Shown: positions 24,189 to 34,192 of the stretch, piece after piece
Layout of the letters: each line of letters begins with the position of its first letter
How positions within the stretch are numbered: position 1 is the first letter of the stretch
From: Nonomuraea sp. NBC_00507
Lineage (GTDB): Bacteria; Actinomycetota; Actinomycetes; Streptosporangiales; Streptosporangiaceae
Direction of reading: 5' to 3'
Assembly: GCF_036013525.1 (NCBI RefSeq)
Contig: NZ_CP107853.1
Location: 10,292,001 to 10,356,000 of the forward strand
Length of the DNA: 64,000 bases
Notes under the pieces: model-generated
What the model was told of the DNA's origin: nothing
Seen by the model: the letters and a program-made list of their open reading frames with translations, nothing else
The model's database searches: none
Translations under genes and position numbers: made by a program

Positions 24189-25625
24189 ATGAGCATCCGC
24201 GCTCGCGCGGCATTCACCGTCCTCGCCGCCCTGACCTCGCTCGGGGTCGTGTCCGCACCCGCCCAGGCGGACACACCCGTGGCAGGCGGCGTCTACCAGC
24301 TCAAGGTGACCAAGAGCGGCATGTGCCTGGACGTGGTGAGCGGCTCGCTGGACAACGGCGCGTTGTTGCAGCAGTGGGGGTGCTCGGGTGCCGCCTGGCA
24401 GCAGTTCACTCTCCGCTCGGCGGGAGCGGGCGTCTACAACCTGGTCAACGTCCACAGCGGACGCTGCGTGGACGTCCCCAGCGGTTCCACCACCTCAGGG
24501 GTACGCCTGCAGCAGTGGGGATGCGGCGACGGCACCAAGCCCAACCAGCAGTGGCGCCTGACCCCGTCCGGCACCGGCACGTACCAGATCATCAGCGTCG
24601 CCAACGGCCTGTGCATGAGCGACCAGGGCGCCTCCACCGCCTCAGGAGCCGCGATCATCCAGGAGACCTGCACCGCCAACACCAACAAACAATGGTTGTT
24701 CAGCTCGACCGGCGGACGCACCTGGTCCAACAACGCCGACGGCTTCGCCGCCACCGGCGGCAACGGCCTGACGACCACCACGGGCGGCGCGGGCGGCGCC
24801 ACGGTCACCGTCACCACCTACGCCGACCTGGTCAGGTACGCCACCGCCGGCGCCCCCTACGTCATCAGGGTCGGCGGCCCGATCACCGTCACGCCGTACG
24901 GCACCGAGATCAGGGTCGCCTCGAACAAGACCATCGTCGGCGTCGGCACCAGCGGCCACATCGTCAACGGCGGCTTCTTCCTCGGCGCCGGCGTCAGCAA
25001 CGTCATCATCAGGAACCTGACCATCCGCGACACCCGGATGGCCGACGACGACCCCGGCGACGACACCTACGACTACGACGGCATCCAGATGGACACCGCC
25101 CACCACATCTGGATCGACCACAACCACATCACCCGCATGAACGACGGCCTGATCGACAGCCGCAAGGACAACAGCTACCTGACCGTGTCCTGGAACGTCC
25201 TGGCCGACAACAACAAGACCTTCGGCATCGGCTGGACGGAGAACGTGACGGCGCGGATGACGATCCACCACAACTGGTTCCGCGGCACCAACTCGCGCAA
25301 CCCCAGCACCGACAACGTCGCCTACGCGCACCTCTACAACAACTACCTGCAGAACGTGACCGGCTACGGCAACTACGCGCGCGGCGCCACCAAGATGGTG
25401 ATCGAGAACAGCTACTACGACACGGTCAAGGACCCGTACTACAAGGACGACGCCGCCCAGTTGCGTCAGTCCGGCAGCATCGTGGTCAACTCCTCTGGGC
25501 AGCAGGAGACCGGCGGCTCGGCCTTCACCCCGAGCTCGTTCTACTCCTACACCCTCGACCCCGCTGCCAACGTGCCGTCCCTGCTCAGGACGTACGCGGG
25601 ACCCCAGGCCAACATCGGCGCCTGA
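24189..25625 (+). CDS. Secreted pectate lyase (PL1) with ricin-type carbohydrate-binding domain
   Basis: A 478-residue exported enzyme. Signal peptide (cleavage near AQA-DT), ricin-type beta-trefoil (residues about 30-170) nearly identical in places to that of the preceding gene, then a PL1 beta-helix lyase. Key segments are AHHIWIDHNHITRMNDGLID (calcium and substrate side), VSWNVLADNNKTFGIGW, MTIHHNWFRGTNSRNPS with the catalytic Arg, and AHLYNNYLQNV. It cleaves de-esterified homogalacturonan by beta-elimination. A GGAGGAG sits six bases before the ATG. Operon partner of the CE8 gene. Confidence 0.92.
   Translation: MSIRARAAFTVLAALTSLGVVSAPAQADTPVAGGVYQLKVTKSGMCLDVVSGSLDNGALLQQWGCSGAAWQQFTLRSAGAGVYNLVNVHSGRCVDVPSGSTTSGVRLQQWGCGDGTKPNQQWRLTPSGTGTYQIISVANGLCMSDQGASTASGAAIIQETCTANTNKQWLFSSTGGRTWSNNADGFAATGGNGLTTTTGGAGGATVTVTTYADLVRYATAGAPYVIRVGGPITVTPYGTEIRVASNKTIVGVGTSGHIVNGGFFLGAGVSNVIIRNLTIRDTRMADDDPGDDTYDYDGIQMDTAHHIWIDHNHITRMNDGLIDSRKDNSYLTVSWNVLADNNKTFGIGWTENVTARMTIHHNWFRGTNSRNPSTDNVAYAHLYNNYLQNVTGYGNYARGATKMVIENSYYDTVKDPYYKDDAAQLRQSGSIVVNSSGQQETGGSAFTPSSFYSYTLDPAANVPSLLRTYAGPQANIGA
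24291..24409 (+). repeat. Direct repeat A in ricin-type domain (copy 2)
   Basis: Second copy of the 119-bp block at 22860-22978, one mismatch. Confidence 0.9.
24609..24701 (+). repeat. Direct repeat B in ricin-type domain (copy 2)
   Basis: Second copy of the 93-bp block at 23178-23270, no mismatch. Confidence 0.9.
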
Positions 25626-25628
25626 CCC

Positions 25629-26837
25629 TCATCGGCGGGGCAGGCGGGCGATCAGCCCGGTGACGACGAGCCCGGCGGCGCACATGCCGGACAGGGCCCA
25701 CAGGCCGGCGTCGAAGGAGCCGGTCGCGTCCTTGAAGGCGCCCAGCCCGTAGGCGAAGGCCACTCCCCCGAGGTTGGCGCAGAAGTTGCTGAACCCGGTG
25801 ACCAGACCCGCGTTCGCCGTGCCGACATGCTGCAACGGCACGGCGAACAACGGCCCGAAGTAGAGCTGGAGGAACACCGAGTTCATCGCGATCACCGCGA
25901 TCAGCGCCGGCAGGGCGTCCACGAACGGAATGAGGAAGATCGTGACGGCCAGCATGGCCAGGGACACGCCGACCACGGCCAGCGGCCGCCCGAGCCGGTC
26001 GGACAGCCAGCCGCCGAGGAAGTTCGCCGGAGCCGTGACCGCCGCGCCGATGGCCACGACCGCGCCGGCCACGCCGAGCGAGAAACCCTTGTCCTCCACG
26101 ATGAGGCTCGGCAGCCAGAACCCGATCCCGGTGACCACCGCGAGCCGGACGAACTGGATGAAGCCGGCCAGCCACACCGCCCGGTGCGACAGGATCTCGC
26201 GGGCCTCCGCCCAGGTCGGTGGCTTCGCATCAGTCTTGTGCGGGGCGGAGTCGCCGAGCCTGGCGAAGGCCAGCAGCACCAGCAGGCCGCTGGCGGCGAA
26301 CAGGATCATCAGCCAGCGCCAGCCCAGCGGGCCGACCAGCACCGGGCCGAGCGCGTTGAGCAGGATGTTGGAGGAGAAGCCGCCGGCGACGTAGAGCCCC
26401 ATGGCCGTCGCCCTGCGGTCCGCCGGGAACTGCCGGCTGATCAGCAGCAGCCCCGGCGCGAACACCAGCGCCCGGAAGACGCCCGAGACCGCCTGATTGG
26501 CCACCAGCCAGCCGAAGGAGTCCAATGACGCGAACGTGATCGACAGTAGGTTGGTGCCGACCAGCCCCACCACGAACAGCCGTTTGGTGTCGAACCGGTC
26601 GGACAGGTATCCGGACGGGATCTGCATGAGCGCGTACGTGAACGTGCCCGCCGCGGCCAGCAGCCCCGCCTGTGACGGGCTGATCCCCACGTCCTGCCTG
26701 ATGAGCGGGAGGAACAACGCGACGCCGCCGAAGCAGAGGGCCTGCATGCTCTGACACACGACGATCAACGTGCGATTGAGCACCGGGCCCCAGCTGCGTA
26801 CCGGAGATTTCACGGCCTCCGTCGCCGCGCCCCCCAT
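25629..26837 (-). CDS. MFS transporter
   Basis: A 402-residue major-facilitator permease with twelve predicted membrane segments. The family loop between segments 2 and 3 is visible as GYLSDRFDTKRLFVVG, and its counterpart in the second half as GGWLSDRLGRPLAVVG. The substrate is not evident. It is the promoter-distal gene of the minus-strand aromatic operon, which suggests uptake of an aromatic acid, but it ends only three bases from the pectate lyase stop, so a sugar-acid role cannot be excluded. Confidence 0.82.
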   Translation of the reverse strand: MGGAATEAVKSPVRSWGPVLNRTLIVVCQSMQALCFGGVALFLPLIRQDVGISPSQAGLLAAAGTFTYALMQIPSGYLSDRFDTKRLFVVGLVGTNLLSITFASLDSFGWLVANQAVSGVFRALVFAPGLLLISRQFPADRRATAMGLYVAGGFSSNILLNALGPVLVGPLGWRWLMILFAASGLLVLLAFARLGDSAPHKTDAKPPTWAEAREILSHRAVWLAGFIQFVRLAVVTGIGFWLPSLIVEDKGFSLGVAGAVVAIGAAVTAPANFLGGWLSDRLGRPLAVVGVSLAMLAVTIFLIPFVDALPALIAVIAMNSVFLQLYFGPLFAVPLQHVGTANAGLVTGFSNFCANLGGVAFAYGLGAFKDATGSFDAGLWALSGMCAAGLVVTGLIARLPRR

Positions 26838-26917
26838 CAGAGGGCGCCGTCATCCATGCATGCGTATGTCATCGACCTCACTCTAGGATCCGCCGGCAGG
26901 CCCGCCCACGCCCGGGG

Positions 26918-27295
26918 TCAGCTGTCCGGCACGTGGCCGAGGTCCATGTCGGTCCTGGTCACCCACGCGGGCTCGGCCACCAGGAGGCTGAGCTGAGCGT
27001 CGGGCAGGTCCACGTCGACGACGTACCGGAAGCCTGCGTCCTCCGCGGCGGCGATCCGGGCCAGATCGCCTTCCTGGACGGCGTACACCACGCGGCGGCA
27101 GCGCGGGTCGGCCACGCTCACGACGTCCACCAGCGCCCGGAGCAGCTCGGTCCCGGCCTCGTCCACCTGGAGTTCGACGTCGTGGGCGGCCACGGGGTAG
27201 GCCTCGCGGAGCCGCCCGGCGGCACAGCGCTCCAGCCGGACGCGAGCACCCTGGAAGGCCGGGGCGAGGTCGGGCAGGGGCGGCACCGTGATCAT
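26918..27295 (-). CDS. GNAT-like small protein
   Basis: A 125-residue soluble protein. The pattern VVYAVQEGDLARIAAAEDAGFRYVVDVDLPDAQLSLLV resembles the C-terminal half of GNAT acetyltransferases (alanine-to-phenylalanine 'EDAGFRY' followed by paired strands), but the acetyl-CoA pyrophosphate loop is not clear. It starts one base past the CoA-ligase stop and so is part of the aromatic operon. Function unassigned. Confidence 0.6.
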   Translation of the reverse strand: MITVPPLPDLAPAFQGARVRLERCAAGRLREAYPVAAHDVELQVDEAGTELLRALVDVVSVADPRCRRVVYAVQEGDLARIAAAEDAGFRYVVDVDLPDAQLSLLVAEPAWVTRTDMDLGHVPDS

Positions 27296-27296
27296 G

Positions 27297-28874
27297 TCAG
27301 CCGTCCTCCTCGACCATGCGCCGGATGGCGATCTTCTCCAGTTTGCCGGAGGCGTTGCGCGGCACGTTCCGCACGACCTTGAGCAGCCTGGGCAGCTTGT
27401 ATCTGGCCAGGTGCGCGGAGGCGTACTCCCGGACGTCGTCCAGCGTGAGGGTCACGCCCTCGGCCGGGGACACCACCGCGACGACGGTCTCGCCCCACTG
27501 CTCGTCGGGCGCGCCGACGACGGCCACGTCCACGACCCCCGGCATCGTGGCCAGCACCCGCTCCACCTCGGCCGGGTAGACGTTCTCACCACCGCTGATG
27601 ATCATGTCCTTGAGCCGGTCGACGATGTACACGCAGCCGTCCTCGTCGACGTAGCCGATGTCGCCGGAGTGGAACCAGCCCTCCTCGTCGAACGCGGCGG
27701 CGGTGGCCTCGGGGTTCTCCCAGTAGCCGGGGGTGACGTTGGGGCCGCGGACCACGAGTTCGCCCGCCTCGCCCGGCTTCAGCGGCTGGTTGGTGTGCGC
27801 GTCGACCACGCGTACCTCGGTGTACGGCATCGGGATGCCGGCGGAGCCGGCCTTCGTCAGGGTGTGTTCGGCGGGCAGGTGGGTGGCGAACGGCGCGGTC
27901 TCGGTCAGCCCCCACGCCTGCTGCAGCAGCACGCCGTGCGCGGCGTACAGCTCGATGAGCGCGGGCGGCACCGGCGCGCCGGCGACCACGATGGAGCGCA
28001 GTGGGGTGAAGTCCATGTCGAAGACGCCCGGGACCCGGCTGAGCGCGGCGAACATCGCGGCCACGCCGAACATCGAGTTGATCCGGTACGTGACCAGGTC
28101 GTCGAGGAACCCGACCGGGTCGAAGGCGCGGCGGACGAGCACGGTGCCGCCGCGTGCGAGGGCGCGCAGCGCGAAGCTGTTGAGCGCCCCGATGTGGAAC
28201 AGCGGCGCGCCCGCGTACGTGACGTCGCCGCGCCGGGTGTCGAGCACGGAGTCCACGTTGACGGCGTTCCACCAGGCGTTGCCGTAGGTGAGGATGACTC
28301 CCTTGGGCAACCCGGTGGTGCCGGAGGTGAACATCAGGATCGCCCGCTCGTCGAAGGTCTTCGGGACCACCGCCGGCGTCGGTGCCGCCGCGGCCATCGG
28401 ACCTGACCAGGGCTCCCACCCGGGGACGCCGCAGGTGGCGGGCACCGCCGGGTCGTCGTCCACCAGGAGGAACCGGGTCAGCGCGGTGCCGCCGCGGACG
28501 TGGTCCACGTGCGGGCGGTGCCCCTCCTCGCAGACGATGGTCCGGGCGCCGCTCTTCTCCAGCACCCGCTCCAGTTCCGGTTCGGCGAGCCGGAAGTTGA
28601 CCGGGACGAAGATGGCGCCGATCCGGAAGACGGCCAGCATGGTGACGAGGAATGAGGCGCTGTTGAGTCCGAGGTAGGCGACGCGGTCGCCGGCCGCGAC
28701 ACCGCCGTCGGACAGGACGGTCGCCAGCCGCGCCGCCTTGTCGTCGAGCTGGGCGTAGGTGAGGTCGCCGCCCGGGTAACGGACGGCGACGACGTCCGCG
28801 CGGTAGCGGGCGTTCCGCGCGACCGCCGAGGCGGGGTTGACGTCGACTGCGCCAGGGATTGGGGGGTGGGTCAC
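27297..28874 (-). CDS. Acyl-CoA synthetase (AMP-forming)
   Basis: A 525-residue ANL-superfamily ligase. AMP-binding motifs are ILMFTSGTTGLPKGVIL (about residue 180), LQQAWGLTETAPF, the GWFHSGDIGYVDEDG hinge region and IISGGENVYPAEVE, and the C-terminal catalytic lysine lies in RNASGKLEKIAIR. It would activate an aromatic or aliphatic acid to its CoA thioester. In this operon the likely acid is a phenylpropenoid-type substrate or the side-chain acid left after ring cleavage; the sequence does not decide. Confidence 0.87.
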   Translation of the reverse strand: MTHPPIPGAVDVNPASAVARNARYRADVVAVRYPGGDLTYAQLDDKAARLATVLSDGGVAAGDRVAYLGLNSASFLVTMLAVFRIGAIFVPVNFRLAEPELERVLEKSGARTIVCEEGHRPHVDHVRGGTALTRFLLVDDDPAVPATCGVPGWEPWSGPMAAAAPTPAVVPKTFDERAILMFTSGTTGLPKGVILTYGNAWWNAVNVDSVLDTRRGDVTYAGAPLFHIGALNSFALRALARGGTVLVRRAFDPVGFLDDLVTYRINSMFGVAAMFAALSRVPGVFDMDFTPLRSIVVAGAPVPPALIELYAAHGVLLQQAWGLTETAPFATHLPAEHTLTKAGSAGIPMPYTEVRVVDAHTNQPLKPGEAGELVVRGPNVTPGYWENPEATAAAFDEEGWFHSGDIGYVDEDGCVYIVDRLKDMIISGGENVYPAEVERVLATMPGVVDVAVVGAPDEQWGETVVAVVSPAEGVTLTLDDVREYASAHLARYKLPRLLKVVRNVPRNASGKLEKIAIRRMVEEDG

Positions 28875-28884
28875 GATCGGCTCC

Positions 28885-29709
28885 TCAGAGGTGGTCGCCG
28901 CCGGCGGCGCGGGCGAAACCCCGGACGCCGATGCCGCCGTCGGCCGAGATCGCGTGTCCGGTGATGGGACCGCTCTGCTCCCGGGCCGCGAGCAGGACGT
29001 ACGGGGCGGTGAAGTCGCGCGGGTCGGTGCTGGAGTCGTGCAGCGGGATGGGCGGGCTGTCCCCTCTCTTGGCGAACGACGCCGCGATCGAACGGTCCCC
29101 GAGCGCCAGCGTCTCGGGGCCGCGCAGGTCGGTGTTCATGCCGCCGCAGGCGACGCCGTTCACCCGGACCTTGGGGGCGAGCTCGTAGGCGAGCTCACGC
29201 ATGAGGCCGAGGCAGGCGTGCTTGCTGGCGGTGTAGAGGGGGCCGCCGCCGTTGACGTGGAACGACGCGTTGGACAGCGTCATGACGATGCTGCCGCGGG
29301 TCTTGACCAGCTCCGGCCAGGCGGCCTCGGCGGCCAGCAGGTAGCCCTTGACGTTGATGGAGAAGAGCTCGTCGAAGGCGGCGCCGATCTCCTTGCCGGA
29401 CAGGCGGGTGAGCTGGCGCTGGTAGTCCCACACGCCGGCGTTCGCGACGAGGGTGTCGAGCCTGCCGAAACGCTCGACCGTCTCGGCGACGGCGGTGTGC
29501 AGGGCCTCGGAGTCGCGCACGTCGGCGGTGACGGCGTGCATCCTCGCCGGGTCGGGCGCGGCGCTGATGACCTCGTCGAGCTGGTGCGGGTCGCGGCCGA
29601 GGATGGTCACGGACGCGCCCTCGGCGAGGAAACGCTCGGCGACGGCGCGGCCGATGCCGGAGCCGCCGCCGGTGATCAGGGTGGCGTACCCGTCGAGCCA
29701 GCCGCTCAT
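28885..29709 (-). CDS. cis-dihydrodiol dehydrogenase (SDR family, HcaB/BphB-like)
   Basis: A 274-residue short-chain dehydrogenase with the NAD motif LITGGGSGIGRAVAERF (residues 11-27), the NANAG motif as LVANAGVWDY, and the catalytic YTASK. Length and the long C-terminal segment after GGMNTDLRGPETL fit cis-2,3-dihydrodiol dehydrogenases, which re-aromatise the product of ring dioxygenases to a catechol. The neighbouring dioxygenase genes support this. Its ATG overlaps the hydrolase stop. Confidence 0.85.
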   Translation of the reverse strand: MSGWLDGYATLITGGGSGIGRAVAERFLAEGASVTILGRDPHQLDEVISAAPDPARMHAVTADVRDSEALHTAVAETVERFGRLDTLVANAGVWDYQRQLTRLSGKEIGAAFDELFSINVKGYLLAAEAAWPELVKTRGSIVMTLSNASFHVNGGGPLYTASKHACLGLMRELAYELAPKVRVNGVACGGMNTDLRGPETLALGDRSIAASFAKRGDSPPIPLHDSSTDPRDFTAPYVLLAAREQSGPITGHAISADGGIGVRGFARAAGGDHL

Positions 29710-30551
29710 GTCAGGAACCCGGTGACGAGGTCCTCGAACTCTTGCTGCCGCTCCAGCTGCACCCAGTGGCCGCACCGCCCGAACACGTGCAACTGCACGT
29801 CGCGGATCTGCTTGAGCATGAGCTGGGCGCCGTCGAGGGTGATCGTGCGGTCGTCGCGGCCCCACAGCAGCAGCGTCGGTGCCTTGATCTTGTGCAGGTC
29901 CTTCCACAGCGGGTCCATGCCGCCGCGCTTGGCGAAGGCGGCGTTGTAGCGGTGGTAAAAGGCGATGTGGCTCTCGTCGAGTGAGGCCTCGTAGCGGCTC
30001 TTGACGACGTCCTCGCCGAACTGGCGGTGGTCGAAGACCATGGCGCGGATGAACGCGGCCATCTTCTTCTCGCTCGGCCCGCCGCCGTTGTAGTAGCGGA
30101 ACATCTCCTTCTGCCCCTCGGTGGGCGTGGGCCCGGACGGCAGCCACCCGCCGCCGGGTGCCATGAGCACCAGCCGGGTGACCCGGTCGGGGCGCTCCTG
30201 CGCCATCGCGATCGCGGCGGCGCCGCCCAGGCTGTTGCCCAGCAGGTGGAAGGTGCCGATGCCGAGGGCGTCGAGCGCCTGGAACAGCGCGTCCACGGTG
30301 ATCTCGGTGATGGACCGCTTGTCCAGGTCTTCCTCGGTGGGGCGGTAGCTGCCGCCGAAACCGGGCTGGTCGGGTAGCACGACGCGGAAGTGGCGGGCCA
30401 GCGCCGGGAGGTTCTGGTGATAGTTGCTGACGCCGGAGGCACCCGGGCCGCCGCCGTGCAGCATCACCAGCACGGGGCCCTCGCCGGTCTCGGCGACGGC
30501 GATCTCGCCGAGCGTGGTGGTCACGCTGTGGTGCTTCACAGGGGCTCCCAT
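29706..30551 (-). CDS. mhpC: meta-cleavage product hydrolase (MhpC/BphD-like)
   Basis: A 281-residue alpha/beta hydrolase. The oxyanion segment is MLHGGGPGASGVSNY, the nucleophile elbow is LLGNSLGG (Ser107), the acid is in LLWGRDDRTI and the base in FGRCGHWVQLE. These features are typical of C-C bond hydrolases that split the meta-cleavage product into 2-hydroxypenta-2,4-dienoate and a carboxylic acid. The dienoate is then handled by the mhpD-F-E genes on the plus strand. Confidence 0.88.
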   Translation of the reverse strand: MGAPVKHHSVTTTLGEIAVAETGEGPVLVMLHGGGPGASGVSNYHQNLPALARHFRVVLPDQPGFGGSYRPTEEDLDKRSITEITVDALFQALDALGIGTFHLLGNSLGGAAAIAMAQERPDRVTRLVLMAPGGGWLPSGPTPTEGQKEMFRYYNGGGPSEKKMAAFIRAMVFDHRQFGEDVVKSRYEASLDESHIAFYHRYNAAFAKRGGMDPLWKDLHKIKAPTLLLWGRDDRTITLDGAQLMLKQIRDVQLHVFGRCGHWVQLERQQEFEDLVTGFLT

Positions 30552-31114
30552 CAGAAGAAGGTCGAGATGTTCTTCGCGAGAAGGATGTTCTGGTCGAGCA
30601 GGATGGCCCGGCGGGCGACCTGAAAGCCGGCTCCGACGCGGCGCAGCACGTCGGTGCGGCTGCCGGCGAAGACGCTCTCCTCGCGCTCCAAACGGTTGCG
30701 GTAGACCAGGAATGCCGAGCGTACGTGCAGGTCATCCGTGGTGAAACCGGGGTGCTCGGCGGGGTCGGCGTGCCGGACCATCACGTTCGTCACCAGGTGG
30801 CGGGTGCGCGAGGGCGGGTCCTCAGCCCAGGCCATGCCGGAGTCGAAGCGGCGGATGCGCCAGGCCAGGCTCTCCTTGCTCTCGTCGTAGTAGGCGGCCT
30901 CACCGCGCGCGGCCACCGACAGCGCCTGCTGGCGGCGCAGCCGGTTGGTGCGGGTGGGCATCCAGTAGTCGAGGTCGTCGGCGAGCAGGTCCAGCCAGTC
31001 GGCGTAGCGGCCGGCGTCGAGGAGGTCGGCCTCCTCGTAGTAGAACTGCTCGACCTCGAAGTGGGTGTCGCGGTCGGCACGCATCCCGGCCCGCGCGTCG
31101 GTGGCGGTGCTCAC
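30551..31114 (-). CDS. Ring-hydroxylating dioxygenase beta subunit
   Basis: A 187-residue SnoaL-like small subunit of aromatic-ring dioxygenases. Typical segments are EVEQFYYEEADLLDAGRYADW, DYWMPTRTNR and the C-terminal RRAILLDQNILLAKNISTFF. It stabilises the alpha subunit hexamer and has no cofactor. It lies after the reductase gene rather than directly after the alpha subunit, an order also known from hca-like operons with inserted electron-transfer genes. One-base overlap with the hydrolase start. Confidence 0.9.
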   Translation of the reverse strand: MSTATDARAGMRADRDTHFEVEQFYYEEADLLDAGRYADWLDLLADDLDYWMPTRTNRLRRQQALSVAARGEAAYYDESKESLAWRIRRFDSGMAWAEDPPSRTRHLVTNVMVRHADPAEHPGFTTDDLHVRSAFLVYRNRLEREESVFAGSRTDVLRRVGAGFQVARRAILLDQNILLAKNISTFF

Positions 31115-31174
31115 GGTGTCATTCGATCCCTTCTGGAGGGTGGTGGGGAACGGGGTGTGCCGCAGGGTGGCACG

Positions 31175-32440
31175 TCAGCCGCGCAGCAGCGTGCGCAGGC
31201 TCGCGGACGGGTCGGACAGCCGCGCCGGGTCGGCCGGGACCCGGCGGTCGATCATGCGGCGGGCGGCCCGCACGGCGGTGGAGTCGTCGACCGCGGCGGC
31301 CGCGACGACCAGCCCGTCCCGCAGGCCGAAGACGGAGAAGGACGGGTCGTCGAACGAGCCGCGGACGATGACCTCGTCGGCCGTCTCCATGTGGCCGGCG
31401 ACCTCGACGTGGCGGCCGTGCCGGTCCGTCCAGAACCACGGCGCGGTGGGCGCGGGGGCGCGGGTGCCGAGGATGGTGGCCGCGGCGCGGGCGCCGTCGT
31501 GCCGGGCCGCCTCCCAGTGCTCGACCCGCGGCCCTTGACGGGTCCGCGCGCCGTCGCCCACCGCGAGCACGGCCGGGTTCGAGGTGATCTGTCCGGCATC
31601 CACGAGGACACCGCGATCCACGTCGAGTCCGGCCGACTCGGCGAGAGCGGTCTGCGGTGTCATGCCGACGCCGAGCACGACCGCGTCGAACACCCGCGAC
31701 GGCTCCGCAGCCACCCCGGGCCCGGCCACGTCGAACGTCCGCGGCTCGACGCCGCCCGCGAAGCTCGCCTCGGCGCCGCCCACAAAGCTCGCCTCGATGC
31801 CGTCCGTGGTCTCGGCGAAGGAGGCGACGCCGGCCCGCACGGTGGTGATGCCGCGCCGCGCGTGCAGTCGGTGCAGCCAGGCGGCGAGGTCCTCGCCGAG
31901 AGCGGCGGCGAGCGGCGTGGCCACGGGGTCGGCCAGGACGACGTCGCAGCCGAGGTCGACGGCGGTCGAGGCGACTTCGGCGCCGATCAGGCCGGCGCCG
32001 ACCACGAGGACGCGGGCGCCGGGCGTGAGCGCCGCCCGCAGCCGGTCGGCGTCCTCCGCCGTGCGCAGCACGTGCACGCGGTCGCCGCCCACGCCGGGGA
32101 TCGGAGGGCGGGCCGCGCCGCCGCCGGTGGCCAGCACCACCCGGTCGGCGCGCAGCAGCAGGCCGCCCGCCAGTTCCACCGTGCCGTCGGCCGGGTGCAG
32201 GGCGGCGACCGTGCACTCGTTGATCAGCCGTACCCCCTGCTCGTCGTACCAGTGCGGGGGCTGCAGGGCGATCTGCTTGAGCTCCCTCGATCCGGCCAGG
32301 TACTCCTTCGACAGCGGCGGGCGGTCGTACGGGAACTCGCCCGCGTCGACCAGCGTGAGATCGCCGTCGAAGCCGCCCGCGCGCAGGGCCGCTACCGTGC
32401 TGACGCCGGCGACGCCGCCGCCGGCCACCACGATCCTCAT
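31175..32440 (-). CDS. Ferredoxin-NAD(+) reductase of the dioxygenase system
   Basis: A 421-residue FAD-dependent oxidoreductase (BphA4/HcaD-like). FAD motif [18 protein letters not shown] at the N-terminus, the [13 protein letters not shown] signature near residue 45, a second Rossmann motif [15 protein letters not shown] for NADH, and the late FAD motif [11 protein letters not shown]. It passes electrons from NADH to the Rieske ferredoxin encoded upstream, whose stop overlaps this start. Confidence 0.9.
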   Translation of the reverse strand: MRIVVAGGGVAGVSTVAALRAGGFDGDLTLVDAGEFPYDRPPLSKEYLAGSRELKQIALQPPHWYDEQGVRLINECTVAALHPADGTVELAGGLLLRADRVVLATGGGAARPPIPGVGGDRVHVLRTAEDADRLRAALTPGARVLVVGAGLIGAEVASTAVDLGCDVVLADPVATPLAAALGEDLAAWLHRLHARRGITTVRAGVASFAETTDGIEASFVGGAEASFAGGVEPRTFDVAGPGVAAEPSRVFDAVVLGVGMTPQTALAESAGLDVDRGVLVDAGQITSNPAVLAVGDGARTRQGPRVEHWEAARHDGARAAATILGTRAPAPTAPWFWTDRHGRHVEVAGHMETADEVIVRGSFDDPSFSVFGLRDGLVVAAAAVDDSTAVRAARRMIDRRVPADPARLSDPSASLRTLLRG

Positions 32441-32772
32441 GGCGCTTGGTTCGGGAAGAGGTAGACCTCGCCGTCGCGGACCTCGACCCGGTGCGGGCAG
32501 GTGCTCCGGGTGGCGGGCAGGCCCTGAACCTCGCCGTTCTTCAGGCAGAACTTGCTGGAGTGCAGCGGGCACTCGACATAGCCGTCCTCGACCCAGCCGT
32601 CGGCCAGCGAGGCGTCCTCGTGCGTGCAGGTGTCGTCGAGCGCCCACACGCTGCCGTCGGTGTCGCGCAGCAACGCGATGTCGTCGGCGGTGCCGGTGAT
32701 CGCCTTGTCGATGGCGACGCCCTCGCCCTCGGGGATGTCGTCCAGCGCCGCGACCCGAATTCCTTGAGTCAT
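32437..32772 (-). CDS. Rieske-type [2Fe-2S] ferredoxin
   Basis: A 111-residue Rieske ferredoxin. The cluster ligands are Cys and His in [11 protein letters not shown] and [10 protein letters not shown]. It shuttles electrons from the reductase to the oxygenase alpha subunit. It is translationally coupled to the alpha-subunit gene before it and the reductase gene after it by ATGA-type overlaps. Confidence 0.93.
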   Translation of the reverse strand: MTQGIRVAALDDIPEGEGVAIDKAITGTADDIALLRDTDGSVWALDDTCTHEDASLADGWVEDGYVECPLHSSKFCLKNGEVQGLPATRSTCPHRVEVRDGEVYLFPNQAP

Positions 32773-34091
32773 TTGTCCTCCTCGTGCCAGGCCGGGGTGT
32801 TCATGAGCTCGCGCCAGCGCGCGTAGAAGGCCCGGCCGGCGGCGTCGCTGTAGAGCTCGCTGGTCGTGCCGGGGTGACGGCCGTCCTCGCGTTCGGAGCC
32901 GAGGCCCATCTGGTAGTTGAGCGGCACGTTGTTGGTGATGAACCCGTGCGAGACGGCCTGCACCTCGCTCCAGTTCTCGCCGTCGTCCTGCTCGAAGATG
33001 CCGCTGGGGCCGAACGTGCGCAGGTTGTACAGGCGTTGCGCCTCGCGGACCTCGTGCGGCATGGACTTGTCGACGATCGTCCACGCCCACACCTCCATCC
33101 GGTCGGGGCCCTTGGGGTGCCAGATCCGGATGGAGCCGTTGACCGGCAGGTAGGAGAAGTTGGGGAAGACGGTGGCGTGCCCGTTGGTCAGCGGGCCCTC
33201 GACGCGGGCGTCGCCGAGCCGCTCGCGCAGCGCTTGATAGTCGGTCCACTGGTGGACGGTTCTCGCGTCGAAGCGGTTCTTCGGGTGCACCGGGAAGCCG
33301 GCGCCGTGACCGTTCCGGCCGGCGTACTGGCGGCCGGTGCGGTGCACGATCTCGTCCTTGGGGCCCTTGCCGGTGGGCGAGAGCAGCATGAGCGCCGAGG
33401 CGTGGCTCATGTTGACGTGGTACCAGTCGGTGGCGAACTGCTCGGCCGCCAGCTTCCAGTTGCCCTCCAGCACCCACTTGTGCACGCCGCCCACGACCAC
33501 GGTGCCCTCGTCGTCGTGGTCGAGCATCGCGTCCATGTACCAGGCCATGTCGCCGAGCGACTCGCGCAGCGGCACCGGGTCCGGGTTCCAGGTGCCGAAG
33601 ATCAGGCCGCGGTGGTTCTCGACGTGGGGCACCTCGACCAGGCCCCACTCGCCCGTCTCGAACGACTCCGGGTAGCCCGCCTTGTTCGGCACGCTGACCA
33701 GCTTGCCTTCGAGGTCGTACGACCAGCCGTGGTAGGTGCAGGTGAAGTTGCGCGTGGCGCCGTAGTCGGCGCGGCAGACGCGGGCGCCGCGGTGGCGGCA
33801 GGAGTTGAGGAAGGCGCGGACGCGCCGGTTGCGGTCCAGGGTGACGATGACCGGGTCCTCGCCCATGTAGGTGGTGAAGAAGTCGCCGGGCTTGTGGAAC
33901 TGGTCGGCGTGCGCGAGGAACAGCCAGCTCGGCGCGAACACGCGGCGCAGCTCCTGACGGTAGATCTGCTGGTCGGTGAAGATGGCACGATCCACCAGCC
34001 CGCCCTCGGCATCGACGAGCCCGGAGACGTCGATGGTCCGCGCCAGCTCGGCCGGGCGTCGCAGGGCCCCGCGCGGGGGTTCGATGGTCAT
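32769..34091 (-). CDS. Ring-hydroxylating dioxygenase alpha subunit
   Basis: A 440-residue catalytic subunit. The Rieske centre uses Cys98/His100 ([11 protein letters not shown]) and Cys118/His121 (CTYHGWSY). The mononuclear iron site is in [11 protein letters not shown], giving His225 and His230, with Asp222 as the likely electron-bridging residue. It inserts both atoms of O2 into an aromatic ring to give a cis-dihydrodiol. The hca/mhp-like neighbours suggest a phenylpropionate, cinnamate or related substrate. It is the first gene of the minus-strand operon, 101 bases from the divergent plus-strand operon. Confidence 0.92.
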   Translation of the reverse strand: MTIEPPRGALRRPAELARTIDVSGLVDAEGGLVDRAIFTDQQIYRQELRRVFAPSWLFLAHADQFHKPGDFFTTYMGEDPVIVTLDRNRRVRAFLNSCRHRGARVCRADYGATRNFTCTYHGWSYDLEGKLVSVPNKAGYPESFETGEWGLVEVPHVENHRGLIFGTWNPDPVPLRESLGDMAWYMDAMLDHDDEGTVVVGGVHKWVLEGNWKLAAEQFATDWYHVNMSHASALMLLSPTGKGPKDEIVHRTGRQYAGRNGHGAGFPVHPKNRFDARTVHQWTDYQALRERLGDARVEGPLTNGHATVFPNFSYLPVNGSIRIWHPKGPDRMEVWAWTIVDKSMPHEVREAQRLYNLRTFGPSGIFEQDDGENWSEVQAVSHGFITNNVPLNYQMGLGSEREDGRHPGTTSELYSDAAGRAFYARWRELMNTPAWHEEDK

Positions 34092-34192
34092 GGGCCCAGG
34101 TAACAGCCACGGACCCGCCGCTTTCCAACCCTTGTTCCGTACGGCGGCACACGCGCTGTTCCCCGACGATGACCGTCGGACAGCGTGGGGGC

